Part shown: piece by piece, positions 25,933-36,241 of the stretch | How positions within the stretch are numbered: position 1 is the stretch's first letter | Layout: each line of letters starts with the position of its first letter | NCBI RefSeq assembly: GCF_015100155.1 | Contig: NZ_JACKZA010000001.1 | Span: forward strand, 124,001-188,000 | Direction of reading: 5' to 3' | Length of the DNA stretch: 64,000 bases | From: Acidithiobacillus sp. HP-2 | GTDB lineage: Bacteria; Pseudomonadota; Gammaproteobacteria; Acidithiobacillales; Acidithiobacillaceae | Translations under genes and position numbers: made by a program | Notes under the pieces: model-generated | The model's database searches: none | What the model saw: the letters and a program-made list of their open reading frames with translations, nothing else | Told to the model about the DNA's origin: nothing

Positions 25933-28446
25933 ATGAGAATGCTATCTTCTTTAATATTTCAGCCTTTCCAGCTCATGTTGCAAAAATTTGAGCGCAGAGA
26001 AGCACCACTGATTACTTCTGTGAATCCATATAAAGGCCATTGGAATATCTTTTTAAGAATACCTCGTATTGAAAAGTTAAAACATATAAGTTCCGCAGCA
26101 TTAATCGGGATGATCGTGTTATTAGTGGTTTACCTGGCTGAAATTCAGATTCCGCTTGACAACCAACTCATTCTTTCCAGTGTATTGGTTACCATCATGC
26201 TTCTGCTTTACAACTGGGATCTCTGGCGCTCAAGCACCACCAGCAAGATGCTTGCGCGCTACACTATCATCTTCGCCAGTGCCTATTTTGGCTGGAAATA
26301 CCTCTACTGGCGAGCGACAGAAACCATGCCCTCAGGCTATGGAGCTGTTAGCGAAACCGCTGGCCTTATCTTACTTCTGGCCGAAGCCTATGGATTCATC
26401 ATGCTGATGTTTAATCACTTGGTAAACATTCATCCTATCGATCACCAGATTCCCCCTTTACCTGTTCGTGATAATGATTGTCCTAGCGTGGATGTGTTCA
26501 TTCCGACTTACAACGAAGAATATGAAGTGATCATTCCTACTTTGGCAGCAGCAGTTAACTTGGATTATCCCAAAAGCCGTTTTATCGTCTGGATTCTTGA
26601 TGACGGAGGCACCGACAAGAAATGTCATCAAAGCGACTCTCAAAAAGCGGAAGCCGCTCAGAAGCGGCGCAGCGATCTAGAACAGCTGGCTAATGAATAT
26701 GGAGCCCGTTATCTGACCCGCGCTGCAAATGAACACGCCAAGGCTGGAAACATTAACAATGGCTTGGCCCACTCCCAAGGCGATCTTGTTGCCATACTCG
26801 ATTGTGACCACATACCAACCAGGGATTTTTTACGCAATACCGTGCCTTTTTTCCTGGACGATTCCAAACTTTTTCTGGTTCAAACACCTCACAATTTTAT
26901 CAGTCAGGATCCCATCGAAAAAAATCTGGATATGCCAAGAGGCCCAGGAGAAAACGAATTGTTTTATGATGTTATGCAGCCAGGTCTCGATTTCTGGGGG
27001 ACATCTTATTTTTGTGGGTCAGCTGCAGTACTCCGAGCCCCTGTGTTGAAATCCTTGGGAGGAATTGCGGGACAGACTATCACCGAGGACGCTGAAACTA
27101 CTATCGACGCAATGCGGTTAGGTTATCGAACTTTGTACCTGAACAAGGCCATGGTAAGTGGTCTGCAGCCAGAAACTGTTACTGGCATGATTGTCCAAAG
27201 GGTCCGTTGGGGCACTGGCATGTTACAGATTTTCCTGCTAAAAAATCCCTGGTTACAAAAAGGATTAACCGTTATTCAGAAGCTGTTGTACACCAATTTA
27301 ATAGTTTACTGGCTGTTTGCTTACTCCCGGCTTGCCCTGTTAATGGCACCACCAGCCTATCTGATTTTTGGGGTTACGCTTTGTCATACCACGCCATCCC
27401 AACTCATGGTTTATCTGGCCCCCTATTTACTCAGCTCGTTAATAGTCGCCCAACATTATTATCGTCATGTGCGTTGGCCTTTCATATCCCAAGTTTACGA
27501 GACGTTACAAAGCATCTTCATCGCTATGTCAATGAGCAAGGTGCTGTTTCGCCCCAAATCACCAAACTTCAAGGTGACCCCCAAAGGGGAGTATCTGGAC
27601 CGACACTTCCTGTCAGTATTGTCATGGCCCTTTTACCTGCTTCTGGGAGTCAATATGCTCGCTATTGTTTGTGGAATAAACCTCTTGCAACAATCCGGTG
27701 CGCGTATCGACGCCATTATGTTTGTTCTGTTTTGGGCGGTTCTTGACACATTATTTCTCCTCGCTGTCCTGGGCGTCACCCACGAAAAGCCCCAGCGGCG
27801 TTCTTCAGCACGTATTCCACTGAGCAAGTCTTTGATACTCGAATACGAAAATGGCAATAGAATTCCGGCGCGCACGGTCAACATCTCTTGGCGAGGTGCA
27901 GCGGTAGCCATTGACCGCCAATCCGGAACCATTCAATTGGGCACACCGCTCGTTCTTGACTTTGGCGATGATCGATATATTCATTGCGAGATCAGTGCAT
28001 TACGTGATGCTTTTGCTGGGAACAATCTGCTCATTTCGGTACGCTACAAGCCTCAGTCTGCGGCAGACATCGTAACAGCCGTGGCCATCGCCTATGGATC
28101 CAGTAACGATCTGTTGGAGCTGACCAGATCGCGCCGTCATTCGCGAAGCATTTTTGGTTCACTTTTATTATTCATCCGGTTAGCGATGGTGTATGGCGTC
28201 AGACACCTTTGGCATCTTTTGAGTAATATTTCTATAGGTCGTTACTGGAGGAGTATGATCCAAGCCCTGGTTCGCGAACAGCAACGGCTTTTCTTCCGGC
28301 GAAACAAACGGCATGAGCTTTTAGAACCAATTATGGCACTTCCCGCATCCTCACTCACCAACATTCACTCAGTAGAGCCGGTCATACTGGATGAGGAATT
28401 AATCTGGGACAAAAAATCCGGTCTTCACGAGGAGATTATGGCATGA
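25933..28446 (+). CDS. bcsA: Cellulose synthase catalytic subunit BcsA
   Basis: An 837-residue GT2 family glycosyltransferase that polymerises UDP-glucose and extrudes cellulose through its own membrane channel. Hydrophobic N-terminal helices precede the catalytic domain, where ILDDGGTD, ILDCDH, TITEDAE and QRVRW supply the D, DxD, TED and QxxRW signatures; YFCGSAAVLR is the FFCGS-type substrate block. After further helices a PilZ domain follows with RSSAR and NISWRG (RxxxR and NxSxxG), so c-di-GMP activation is expected. The ATG at 25933 has GGGGA about 8 nt upstream; in-frame TTG/ATG codons at 25900, 25918 and 25924 are alternatives. The stop overlaps bcsB. Confidence 0.95.
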   Translation: MRMLSSLIFQPFQLMLQKFERREAPLITSVNPYKGHWNIFLRIPRIEKLKHISSAALIGMIVLLVVYLAEIQIPLDNQLILSSVLVTIMLLLYNWDLWRSSTTSKMLARYTIIFASAYFGWKYLYWRATETMPSGYGAVSETAGLILLLAEAYGFIMLMFNHLVNIHPIDHQIPPLPVRDNDCPSVDVFIPTYNEEYEVIIPTLAAAVNLDYPKSRFIVWILDDGGTDKKCHQSDSQKAEAAQKRRSDLEQLANEYGARYLTRAANEHAKAGNINNGLAHSQGDLVAILDCDHIPTRDFLRNTVPFFLDDSKLFLVQTPHNFISQDPIEKNLDMPRGPGENELFYDVMQPGLDFWGTSYFCGSAAVLRAPVLKSLGGIAGQTITEDAETTIDAMRLGYRTLYLNKAMVSGLQPETVTGMIVQRVRWGTGMLQIFLLKNPWLQKGLTVIQKLLYTNLIVYWLFAYSRLALLMAPPAYLIFGVTLCHTTPSQLMVYLAPYLLSSLIVAQHYYRHVRWPFISQVYETLQSIFIAMSMSKVLFRPKSPNFKVTPKGEYLDRHFLSVLSWPFYLLLGVNMLAIVCGINLLQQSGARIDAIMFVLFWAVLDTLFLLAVLGVTHEKPQRRSSARIPLSKSLILEYENGNRIPARTVNISWRGAAVAIDRQSGTIQLGTPLVLDFGDDRYIHCEISALRDAFAGNNLLISVRYKPQSAADIVTAVAIAYGSSNDLLELTRSRRHSRSIFGSLLLFIRLAMVYGVRHLWHLLSNISIGRYWRSMIQALVREQQRLFFRRNKRHELLEPIMALPASSLTNIHSVEPVILDEELIWDKKSGLHEEIMA

Positions 28447-30665
28447 TGAAAATGCTCATCGCGCGCTTGATTTTCATCTTCATGCTTTTTTGTGCTGGCT
28501 CATGGTCTGTCTGGGCAGTCACAAGTATGGCAACCGCAAAACCCACACCGAAAAATGCCACAGTTTCCGCTTCAGGGACTCCCGTGGCCTTACCATTCGC
28601 AACAACTATCGGCAACAAGGAAGCAATCCGCTTGCAGGGACATGGAGCGACGGTGAAAATACCTTTCTCCATACCCCATGGGGAAGATGTCACCCAGATC
28701 CAGGTGTCTCTACAGGGACGCATATCTCAGGGAATGAGTAGTTCGGTCCTGCTGGAAGCAGTTTCCAATAATCAGGTGATAGAACAAATTGCTTTGAAGC
28801 CCGGCAGTGACCTGAATAATCAATTCTCTATTCCCAGCTCACATCTGGATGCAGGTTTTCATACGCTGATCCTCAAACTCGTTGGCGTTGCTGGAGACTC
28901 TGATTCCAACTGGGTGCAGATTGATCCCCGAACATCTCTTTTCAACTATTTGAGCACTCCAAAGGCCATCGAACCCCGCCTCGACCATCTTGATTGGCTA
29001 TTTGACCGTGCATCTCTCGACTATGCCCCTGTTGTTCCCATATACGGTGTGGATTTTTCAGATTACACAGAGGCCCTGGCTTATGCTGCTCAAGGCATTG
29101 GGCTAAGATACCAGTTTCTGCCTACACACATTCAAGTCAAATCCCTACAGACGTTCCTTGGCAAAGCCTCAAACCCTCTGGATGCAGTGTTATCAGACTT
29201 GCCTGTTGGGAGCCGTAGTGCCTTGATTATTGGCACATCAACTGCGTTAGCCCCAGTGTTGCAGAATCTGGGCGTGTCAGCGATTAGAAATGCAACTATT
29301 CTGGTTCGACAGTTTCCTGGACATTCTCACTATAATCTGCTGATTCTGACTGGTAGAGATTCGCAGGAAGTACTAACAGCGGCCAGGAGCTTTGCCAACA
29401 TTCAAATAAATTATCCTTCCGTTGCGGAAATGGCGATCAAAAACTCCCGCATCGAAAACTCCGCTCACTCAGAACCGGTGCCCATTACCGCTTCGCCTTT
29501 TGCCTCTGCCTCTTTTCCGCTTCTGGCGACCGGATTCAAGACCACCACTCTCAGTGGGTTCAGTGGTCCGGTAAGCATGCAGATCTGGAATGGCGGATGG
29601 CAGAGAGAAGGAGAATTGAGCCTGAACCTGGTGTATTCAGCAGGCATGTCTGCCACCTCTGATGTCAACATACTTTTTAACGGGGCACTCGAAGGCTCGA
29701 TTCCGTTGAACGATCCGACCGGTGGAAAGTATGTGAAATACGCGGTCAGTATTCCTAGTACCGAAGTGAAATCAGGCTGGAATACTCTTACTCTCGTTCC
29801 CAATCTGATTCCGGCGTCCACCCATGATTTTCTCTTTAACTCCGAACGTGCCAATCTGCAACTCAGTGTATTTGCCAATTCCACTTTTACCTGGCAGGGC
29901 GGCAATGCTTTGCAGCACCTGGATCTGACCGCCCTGAGCACCGCTGGTACGCTGAACATTAGACATGGCCAGACGGTAAATCTTTTCGTGCCGAAAAAGT
30001 ACAGCAACCACACCCTCTCAGCCATGACCACGCTGATCGGCAAAACCGCGCAGCGCTATGGCGCCCCATTTTCAGTACATACCGGGGGCCTGGATAATTT
30101 ACATTCGGGGCCTATTCTTGCAGTAGCACCCCTACGGCAATTACCCCAATCTTTACTGAATCATCTCGGCTTGACTGAGCCATCCGGGAGTAACTCGGAC
30201 TGGGGAATATCTCGATCCTTGCAGGATAGCTTGGGGAACGAAGATGATCAGCCAAGTCATTACGAATTTTCTTTGACAAACAATGGTTTGGCTTTCAGTT
30301 CCAGTTATGACGGCCATCCTCTCATCGTATTTTCGGCACTGAATGATGGCACTTTGAATAAGGCCATCAATACCCTGATCGGCTTTGGGCTGTGGTCACA
30401 ACTGCGAGGATTTACGGATTGGTGGGAAATTCAAGGAAAAACCATCCATGCCGTTGGTATGGAAAGTGTCCCCTTCTACGCCTTCGGAACCAGTGGCGGC
30501 ATAGGCGTATGGGCAGGCCACCATCTCTGGTGGGCAATCGTCATTTTGTTGATCTTCGCCACAATGGTATCCGTACTTATCTACGCAATGGTGCGCAGAC
30601 GCTATCATCGCTTACCCAAGGAGTCCGCAGTACGCCCAGCAGGTTCGCAAACGGGAGGTGAATGA
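28443..30665 (+). CDS. bcsB: Cellulose synthase periplasmic subunit BcsB
   Basis: A 740-residue periplasmic partner of BcsA that guides the nascent glucan. It has an N-terminal signal sequence (hydrophobic residues about 6-25), two repeats of carbohydrate-binding-like and alpha/beta domains (IPFSIPHGEDV near 80, then VKSGWNTLTLVPNLIPAS near 445), and a C-terminal transmembrane anchor (HHLWWAIVILLIFATMVSVL, about residues 693-712) that docks on BcsA. The ATG overlaps the bcsA stop (ATGA), and its own stop overlaps the next gene in the same way. Length and layout fit BcsB. Confidence 0.94.
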   Translation: MMKMLIARLIFIFMLFCAGSWSVWAVTSMATAKPTPKNATVSASGTPVALPFATTIGNKEAIRLQGHGATVKIPFSIPHGEDVTQIQVSLQGRISQGMSSSVLLEAVSNNQVIEQIALKPGSDLNNQFSIPSSHLDAGFHTLILKLVGVAGDSDSNWVQIDPRTSLFNYLSTPKAIEPRLDHLDWLFDRASLDYAPVVPIYGVDFSDYTEALAYAAQGIGLRYQFLPTHIQVKSLQTFLGKASNPLDAVLSDLPVGSRSALIIGTSTALAPVLQNLGVSAIRNATILVRQFPGHSHYNLLILTGRDSQEVLTAARSFANIQINYPSVAEMAIKNSRIENSAHSEPVPITASPFASASFPLLATGFKTTTLSGFSGPVSMQIWNGGWQREGELSLNLVYSAGMSATSDVNILFNGALEGSIPLNDPTGGKYVKYAVSIPSTEVKSGWNTLTLVPNLIPASTHDFLFNSERANLQLSVFANSTFTWQGGNALQHLDLTALSTAGTLNIRHGQTVNLFVPKKYSNHTLSAMTTLIGKTAQRYGAPFSVHTGGLDNLHSGPILAVAPLRQLPQSLLNHLGLTEPSGSNSDWGISRSLQDSLGNEDDQPSHYEFSLTNNGLAFSSSYDGHPLIVFSALNDGTLNKAINTLIGFGLWSQLRGFTDWWEIQGKTIHAVGMESVPFYAFGTSGGIGVWAGHHLWWAIVILLIFATMVSVLIYAMVRRRYHRLPKESAVRPAGSQTGGE

Positions 30666-31396
30666 TGGCGAACAAGAACTCATCCGCTATTTGCCGGTTA
30701 CAGATGGGTCTTATAGTGACACTGTTCATAAACGTCCTGCTTCCTGCTAGAGCAGAAGCTCAAACCCTGTTACTGGGTGGAATCCAGCGCTCTGCACAAA
30801 GTTCCTACGATTACCTTGGGTTGATACAGCCCATCGCTGGCGGTGATCTTGGCCATGGCTTTTATATCCAGGCTTTTGCCAGTTATTTGCAATATCAGTA
30901 CCAGACTAGTGCCGAAGGAATTGGTGTGCTCGTCCACGCTCGCTCCCCTGGGATTTCAGCAGGATTAGGTTACGACTTCACCGCCGGGCCACTACAGCTT
31001 AGTGTTTCTGGAAGCGTCGCTTATCAATATTTTTCTCTGACCCCACCCATTCCGGCGGGTGGGCCTTTCCAGAGCAGTGTCACTTTCATTCCGCAATTAC
31101 AAGTCCACTTGCCCATTGGCGATGGCTTTTATTTTTCGGGACTGGGCAGTTATGCCTTTGGTCAGGGGTCATACTGGTCGAGGATGAGATTGGGTATACC
31201 AACCCTGCCTTGGCTGCACTTTGGACCAGAATTTATCCCTTCAGGAGGAAGAACTTATAGCATCCGGCAGTATGGAGCTTTTGTTGATGCAAATTTGTCT
31301 GGAGGTTGGGGGGTCACGTTAGAGGGAGGTTTGCAACGACAGAAAAATCTGCCCGATGTGGGCTATGCAGCATTATCAGTGAGCAAAACTTTTTGA
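30662..31396 (+). CDS. bcsS: BcsS-like cellulose biosynthesis outer membrane protein
   Basis: A 244-residue exported protein with a signal peptide (hydrophobic residues about 14-33 ending RAEA). The mature part is a series of alternating Gly/aromatic beta strands (GHGFYIQAFASYLQYQY, LSVSGSVAYQYFSL, GFYFSGLGSYAFGQG) ending in Phe, the signature of an outer membrane beta-barrel. It resembles the BcsS family found in bcs clusters of other proteobacteria. It overlaps bcsB by ATGA and precedes bcsZ. Because bcsC is missing, it may form or assist the outer membrane exit. The family call is moderately sure; the role is inference. Confidence 0.7.
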   Translation: MMANKNSSAICRLQMGLIVTLFINVLLPARAEAQTLLLGGIQRSAQSSYDYLGLIQPIAGGDLGHGFYIQAFASYLQYQYQTSAEGIGVLVHARSPGISAGLGYDFTAGPLQLSVSGSVAYQYFSLTPPIPAGGPFQSSVTFIPQLQVHLPIGDGFYFSGLGSYAFGQGSYWSRMRLGIPTLPWLHFGPEFIPSGGRTYSIRQYGAFVDANLSGGWGVTLEGGLQRQKNLPDVGYAALSVSKTF

Positions 31397-31450
31397 GTAT
31401 CAGTGGGAGGACATAGCTGACGGGTGGGAAGAGCCCATCTGGGGGTAGAA

Positions 31451-32671
31451 ATGGGCAAGGCTTTGAACTGGGTAACCGTAGGGCTTTTTTGTGTGAGTTT
31501 ACCGATGAGCCATAGCACTGTGGCAAAAGTCCTGTCCCCGCCACTGGTGCCCATTTCGGTGGCACATTGGCGCAGCTACTGGGTTGACTATACTCGTGCT
31601 TTCATTGACGACCAAGGGCGTGTCATTGATCACCACCAACACCAAGATAGCACTTCCGAAGGGGAGTCCTATGCACTCTTCTTCGCCCTCGTCGCCGATA
31701 AACCTGAACAGTTCGCGAAAATTCTTTCCTGGACCAACAACAATCTGGCTGCGGGCCAACTGGGCACTCAGCTACCAGGCTGGTTATGGGGCCAGAATCC
31801 GAGCGGGAAATGGACGCTGCTCAGCCAGCACTCCGCTGCCGATGCAGATCTCTGGCTGGCATACACACTGATACAGGCAGGAAAGCTCTGGCATCGGCCG
31901 GATTACATGCACCTGGGCCTGGAATTGACTCAGACTATTGTGAGGGAAGAAGTGGTCATGATTTCTTTTTCCAACCGCATTAATGACCGCAGTATTCACT
32001 TGAGTTTCACGCCAATGCTTTTGCCCGGCTATTTTGGCTTTCACATCGCAGCTAAACGGTATGTCTTCAACCCCAGCTATTTACCATTACCACTTTTGCT
32101 GGGACTGGCTCAGGCTGACCCCCATGGACCTTGGCAGCAGATGGCCTCGCAGTTACCCGATTTTCTGCATGCCGTTTCCCCCCATGGATTCGCACCGGAT
32201 TGGATCGGACTGGACGATGGTCGAAGCTTCTTTGTTCCGTCCCAGGGAGTGGACGGCAGCTACAATGCCATCCGTGTCTATCTTTGGGCAGGTATGGCGA
32301 CAAAAGAAATGCCTTTTGGGCCGGAAATACTCGCCGCCCTTTCTGGCATGCAAAAGTATTTGCAGCAGCATAACGTGCCCCCTCTGGCAGCAGATGCAGC
32401 AACCGGGCAAGCAAGAGGAAGCGGGCCAGTAGGCTTTTCCGCCGCTCTTCTCACCTATCTTTCAGCAAAGCATGATCAGATCGCATTCAACCGGCAACTG
32501 CGGCGTATACAGGAAGCGCAGATTCCAAGCACAGGATTACTGGGTGAACCTGCCTACTACTATGACCAGAACCTGGCTCTTTTTGCCTTAGGCAACCTTA
32601 GCAAGAGTTTTACTTTTGAACGGAATGGTGATTTGCATACATGGTGGTCACATTCAGGGCTGCACGGTTGA
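31451..32671 (+). CDS. bcsZ: BcsZ-type endo-beta-1,4-glucanase (GH8)
   Basis: A 406-residue periplasmic cellulase of glycoside hydrolase family 8, common in bcs operons and needed for normal cellulose fibre formation. The signal peptide spans residues 1 to about 24. The catalytic Glu lies in STSEGESYALFFAL near residue 70, and the aromatic/Asp block SAADADLWLAYTLI near 130 carries the second acidic residue. The ATG at 31451 has GGGGG 5 nt upstream and begins the signal peptide; a GTG at 31424 has no such support. It ends the four-gene bcs operon. Confidence 0.93.
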   Translation: MGKALNWVTVGLFCVSLPMSHSTVAKVLSPPLVPISVAHWRSYWVDYTRAFIDDQGRVIDHHQHQDSTSEGESYALFFALVADKPEQFAKILSWTNNNLAAGQLGTQLPGWLWGQNPSGKWTLLSQHSAADADLWLAYTLIQAGKLWHRPDYMHLGLELTQTIVREEVVMISFSNRINDRSIHLSFTPMLLPGYFGFHIAAKRYVFNPSYLPLPLLLGLAQADPHGPWQQMASQLPDFLHAVSPHGFAPDWIGLDDGRSFFVPSQGVDGSYNAIRVYLWAGMATKEMPFGPEILAALSGMQKYLQQHNVPPLAADAATGQARGSGPVGFSAALLTYLSAKHDQIAFNRQLRRIQEAQIPSTGLLGEPAYYYDQNLALFALGNLSKSFTFERNGDLHTWWSHSGLHG

Positions 32672-32762
32672 CCAACGGTTTCAATTTACAATTGGATTAG
32701 GACCGTCATAACCATTCAGTGCTATCATCGCGCCCATTCATTATCGCGTATTGGAGTATGCC

Positions 32763-34388
32763 GTGCTCAGTACCCATCAACTGACCATGCAGTTTGGTTC
32801 AAAACCATTGTTCGAGAACGTGTCCGTGGACTTCGGGGACGGCAACCGCTACGGTCTGATTGGAGCTAACGGTAGTGGCAAGACCACTCTCATGAAAATC
32901 CTGGGTGGCGACCTCGAACCCAGCGCCGGAAATGTCAGCTTGAGCAGTGGCGAGCGACTGGGCAAATTGCGCCAGGATCAGTTTGCCTTTGAAGAATATA
33001 CGGTACTGGATACGGTCATGATGGGGCATGGCGACTTCTGGAAGGTGAAAATGGAACGCGATCGCCTCTATTCCCTGACGGAAATGAATGAAGAAGATGG
33101 CATGGCGGTAGCCCACATTGAAAGTGATTTTGCCGAACTGGGCGGTTATTCGGCTGAAGCCCGAGCCGGGGAACTGCTTATTGGCGTGGGCATTCCTCTG
33201 GAGCAGCACGACGGCCTGATGTCGGGGGTGGCGCCGGGCTGGAAACTGCGCGTGCTTTTGGCCCAGGCATTATTTGCCGATCCTGACATCCTTCTCCTGG
33301 ATGAACCTACCAACAATCTGGATATTCATACCATTCAGTGGCTGGAAGAATTACTGAGCAGCATCAAAAGCACCATCATCATCATTTCCCATGACCGGCA
33401 TTTTTTAAATAGTGTTTGCACCCACATGGCCGACCTGGATTACGGCGAACTGCGTGTTTATCCCGGTAATTATGATGACTACATGCGCGCATCCACGCTG
33501 GTCAAGGATCAATTACTGGCCGATAACGACAAGAAAAAGGAAAAAATGGCAGAACTGCAAAGTTTTGTCAGCCGTTTTTCGGCGAATGCCTCCAAAGCCA
33601 AACAGGCTACTTCCCGCGCCCGTCAGCTTGAAAAAATCCAGTTGGAAGAAGTCAAACCTTCCAGCCGCCAGAATCCCTATCTGGTTTTTCAACAGGACCG
33701 CAAGTTATATCGCTATGCCCTGGATGCCAAAGATTTATCAAAGTCTTTCGGTGAGTTGCGCCTTTTCCAGAAGCTGCGGCTGCATATTGAAGCAGGTGAA
33801 CGTATTGCAATTATCGGTGCCAATGGTCTGGGGAAAACGACTTTATTGCGCTGCCTGATAGGTGAAACGGAACCGGATGCCGGGGTGATCAAATGGGCGG
33901 AAAATGTGAAGATCGGGTATTTTGCCCAGGATTATGCGCCGGAATTTGCGGAAGATCTGACCCTTTTCGACTGGATGTGCCAATGGCGCAGCGAAAAAGA
34001 CGATGATCAGGCCATTCGTGGGGTTCTGGGTCGTCTGCTCTTCGGTCAGGATCAGGTCGGGCGCTCCGTCAAGGTGCTTTCGGGTGGCGAAAAAGGTCGG
34101 ATGTTATTTGGCAAGCTTACCCTGCAAAAACCTAATGTCCTGATTCTGGATGAACCCACCAACCATCTGGACATGGAATCCATCGAATCCCTGAACAACG
34201 GGCTGGAAAAATTCGATGGAACCCTGATTTTTGTCAGCCATGATCGCGAGTTTGTCTCTTCGCTGGCGACTCGGATTATTGAATTCACCGCTCAGGGCAT
34301 TGAAGATTTCAAAGGCAGTTATGAGGATTATCTGCTCAGCCAGATCAGCGTCAGCGACGCCGGGAAAAAGAGCGCCAAAAACCGATAA
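32763..34388 (+). CDS. ybiT: ABC-F family ATPase, YbiT-like
   Basis: A 541-residue soluble ABC-F protein with two tandem ATPase domains, thought to act on ribosomes. Domain 1 has Walker [10 protein letters not shown] and Walker [13 protein letters not shown]; a charged linker rich in Lys and Glu (near residues 250-300) is the P-site tRNA interaction motif; domain 2 has [18 protein letters not shown] and [11 protein letters not shown]. The N terminus [20 protein letters not shown] closely resembles E. coli YbiT. The start is a GTG at 32763 with GGAG 7 nt upstream. It overlaps the facing membrane-protein gene by 38 bp. Confidence 0.93.
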   Translation: MLSTHQLTMQFGSKPLFENVSVDFGDGNRYGLIGANGSGKTTLMKILGGDLEPSAGNVSLSSGERLGKLRQDQFAFEEYTVLDTVMMGHGDFWKVKMERDRLYSLTEMNEEDGMAVAHIESDFAELGGYSAEARAGELLIGVGIPLEQHDGLMSGVAPGWKLRVLLAQALFADPDILLLDEPTNNLDIHTIQWLEELLSSIKSTIIIISHDRHFLNSVCTHMADLDYGELRVYPGNYDDYMRASTLVKDQLLADNDKKKEKMAELQSFVSRFSANASKAKQATSRARQLEKIQLEEVKPSSRQNPYLVFQQDRKLYRYALDAKDLSKSFGELRLFQKLRLHIEAGERIAIIGANGLGKTTLLRCLIGETEPDAGVIKWAENVKIGYFAQDYAPEFAEDLTLFDWMCQWRSEKDDDQAIRGVLGRLLFGQDQVGRSVKVLSGGEKGRMLFGKLTLQKPNVLILDEPTNHLDMESIESLNNGLEKFDGTLIFVSHDREFVSSLATRIIEFTAQGIEDFKGSYEDYLLSQISVSDAGKKSAKNR

Positions 34389-34650
34389 GCAGGAGGAGGA
34401 CACCCAGCACAAGAATTCCTCCAATCCATTTCCAGCGCACCATGTTCAGAATATTGGCCAGATGCAGGAGGCTTCCGGCTTCCGCATCCACCCCATGATG
34501 GACTGCCAGCACCGCTACGGCGTTGGTTTTGAAAACCACCCCCAGATATCGCAGCACCATCAGGAGCAGGTCGAGAATAATCAGTCCGGTTCCTGCATAT
34601 ATCCACAATGCACGGGAAAGGCGCGGCAACAATTTAATGCCGCCAGCCAT
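34351..34650 (-). CDS. Small hypothetical membrane protein
   Basis: A 99-residue protein with two clear transmembrane segments (about residues 13-35 and 73-92: [18 protein letters not shown]) and a basic C terminus (WRSFSRRR). The ATG at 34650 overlaps the end of the phosphohexomutase gene by 17 nt, pointing to coupled translation. Its end overlaps the ABC-F gene tail to tail. I recognise no family. The hydrophobic pattern and overlap make it more likely real than random, but this is not certain. Confidence 0.6.
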   Translation of the reverse strand: MAGGIKLLPRLSRALWIYAGTGLIILDLLLMVLRYLGVVFKTNAVAVLAVHHGVDAEAGSLLHLANILNMVRWKWIGGILVLGVLLLLIGFWRSFSRRR

Positions 34651-36085
34651 GCATAATCTGCAAAGTGGCACGCAACATGCGCTCGGCTTCTTCAGGCGAA
34701 TCCGCTTCGCTGTAACATCGCAATTCCGGCGCATTTCCCGAAGGACGCAAGTGAATGATGGTGCCATTTTCCAGAGTCACACGCACCCCGTCGGTGTGAT
34801 CCAGACTGCCTGCCGGGCCTGCCACTTTTCCAAAAGTGCAGCTGAATGCTGCCAGATTCTGGACATTGTCAGTTCCCCTGAAAGCATCCAGATGCTGCTG
34901 ACTCAAGCTGGTAGGAAAATCCTGCAGCCGGTCACTGGCGGTATAACGCGGGGGTAAACGGTCCATCAGTGCAGCAAGTCTGTTCCCTTGCTGTTTTGCC
35001 GCTGTCAGAACGGTGAGCATGGGTAGGATTGCATCCCGGGTTGGAAGCGGCTGCAAGGTTTGTCCATGCCGCTGCAGAGGACTGCCCAGCAAGAATCCGC
35101 CGTTGGCTTCATAACCCACTACGGGCCCCTCACCCGCAGCCAGAGCAGCCTGCATGGTTTCAATGACATAGGGAGAGCCAATGCGGGTACGGTGAATCCG
35201 GGTAAATAATCCCGACAACTCCAGCGCAGTATTACTGCTGACCGGGGTGACAACACTTTGCGCACCCAGAGCATGGGCTGTAAGTACACCCAGCACATCA
35301 CCGCGCCACCAGCGCCCCGTAGTGTCCGCAATCATGGGGCGATCAGCGTCTCCATCTGTCGTCAGTAAGGCATCCAGTTGATGCCCGGCCACGGCCTGTT
35401 GGGCAAACACGGTATCTTCAGGGCGCAATGCTTCCGTATCCAAAGAAACAAATTCTGCAGAACGGCCCAGTGGCAATACTTCCGCGCCCATAGCAACCAA
35501 AATATCGACCAGCAGATCCCGGGCCACTCCGGAATGCTGATACACGCCGAGCCGCAAGCCTGCCAGACTTTCTTTGCCAAAAAAATCCAGATAACGATTC
35601 TGGTAGCTTTGCAGATAATGCGGGTCGGCATCAGGCAACAGCGGCGGATGCAGCAGGGCGCCCTGTTCTGTAAATAAATTCGATGCAACTTGCATGTCCT
35701 GGGCGAGAATCCCAGCTTCGTCAGCCTTCATCAGTTCGCCGTGCGGACGATTGAATTTGATGCCGTTACGATTGAAGGGAATATGACTGCCGGTTACCAT
35801 CAGCGAAGGGACTCCTGCCGAGATTCCGGCAAAAGCCAGTGCTGGTGAGGGCAGATAACCGGCAAATTGGGGGTTGCCCTCCTCTGCCAGCACCGCAGCC
35901 CAACTGGCAGCCAATATTCGCGGGGTACTGGGTCTTAAATCTCCGCCGAGAATCACTTTCTCGCCGCTCTGATATTCGCCTATGTCGCGGAGATAACGAA
36001 GAAATGCCCGCACATGGGTAAAAACCAGTTGATCGGTTAAATCGCTGACCAGGCCTCTTAATCCACTGGTACCAAATGCTGCCAT
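34634..36085 (-). CDS. Phosphohexomutase (phosphomannomutase/phosphoglucomutase type)
   Basis: A 483-residue alpha-D-phosphohexomutase that interconverts hexose 1- and 6-phosphates, feeding nucleotide-sugar synthesis. All four active-site loops are visible: TGSHIPFNRNG (phosphoserine) near residue 98, DGDADRP (metal) near 244, GYEANGGFLLG (sugar) near 323 and RPSGNAPELR (phosphate) near 453. The protein is a little longer than GlmM and starts at FGTSGLRG. GGAGGAGTAGGA precedes the ATG. It could supply UDP-glucose or GDP-mannose precursors; the exact substrate is not set by sequence alone. It diverges from the helicase gene. Confidence 0.9.
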   Translation of the reverse strand: MAAFGTSGLRGLVSDLTDQLVFTHVRAFLRYLRDIGEYQSGEKVILGGDLRPSTPRILAASWAAVLAEEGNPQFAGYLPSPALAFAGISAGVPSLMVTGSHIPFNRNGIKFNRPHGELMKADEAGILAQDMQVASNLFTEQGALLHPPLLPDADPHYLQSYQNRYLDFFGKESLAGLRLGVYQHSGVARDLLVDILVAMGAEVLPLGRSAEFVSLDTEALRPEDTVFAQQAVAGHQLDALLTTDGDADRPMIADTTGRWWRGDVLGVLTAHALGAQSVVTPVSSNTALELSGLFTRIHRTRIGSPYVIETMQAALAAGEGPVVGYEANGGFLLGSPLQRHGQTLQPLPTRDAILPMLTVLTAAKQQGNRLAALMDRLPPRYTASDRLQDFPTSLSQQHLDAFRGTDNVQNLAAFSCTFGKVAGPAGSLDHTDGVRVTLENGTIIHLRPSGNAPELRCYSEADSPEEAERMLRATLQIMHGWRH

Positions 36086-36241
36086 ATTCCTACTCCTCCG
36101 ATCCTGTTCAGGGGTTACGCCATGATAACCAGATAAATTCCAAAAAGGCAGTTGGCATGGATAATTTGCGCACTTTCCCAGAGGGCTACAGGCTGTGTAT
36201 CATGGTCCATTAGCATTCACAATGGATATCCAAGCAAAGCA

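Noticed and set aside
32672-32762. Intrinsic terminator after bcsZ
   Set aside because: Only weak 4-5 bp dyads without a T-run are present.
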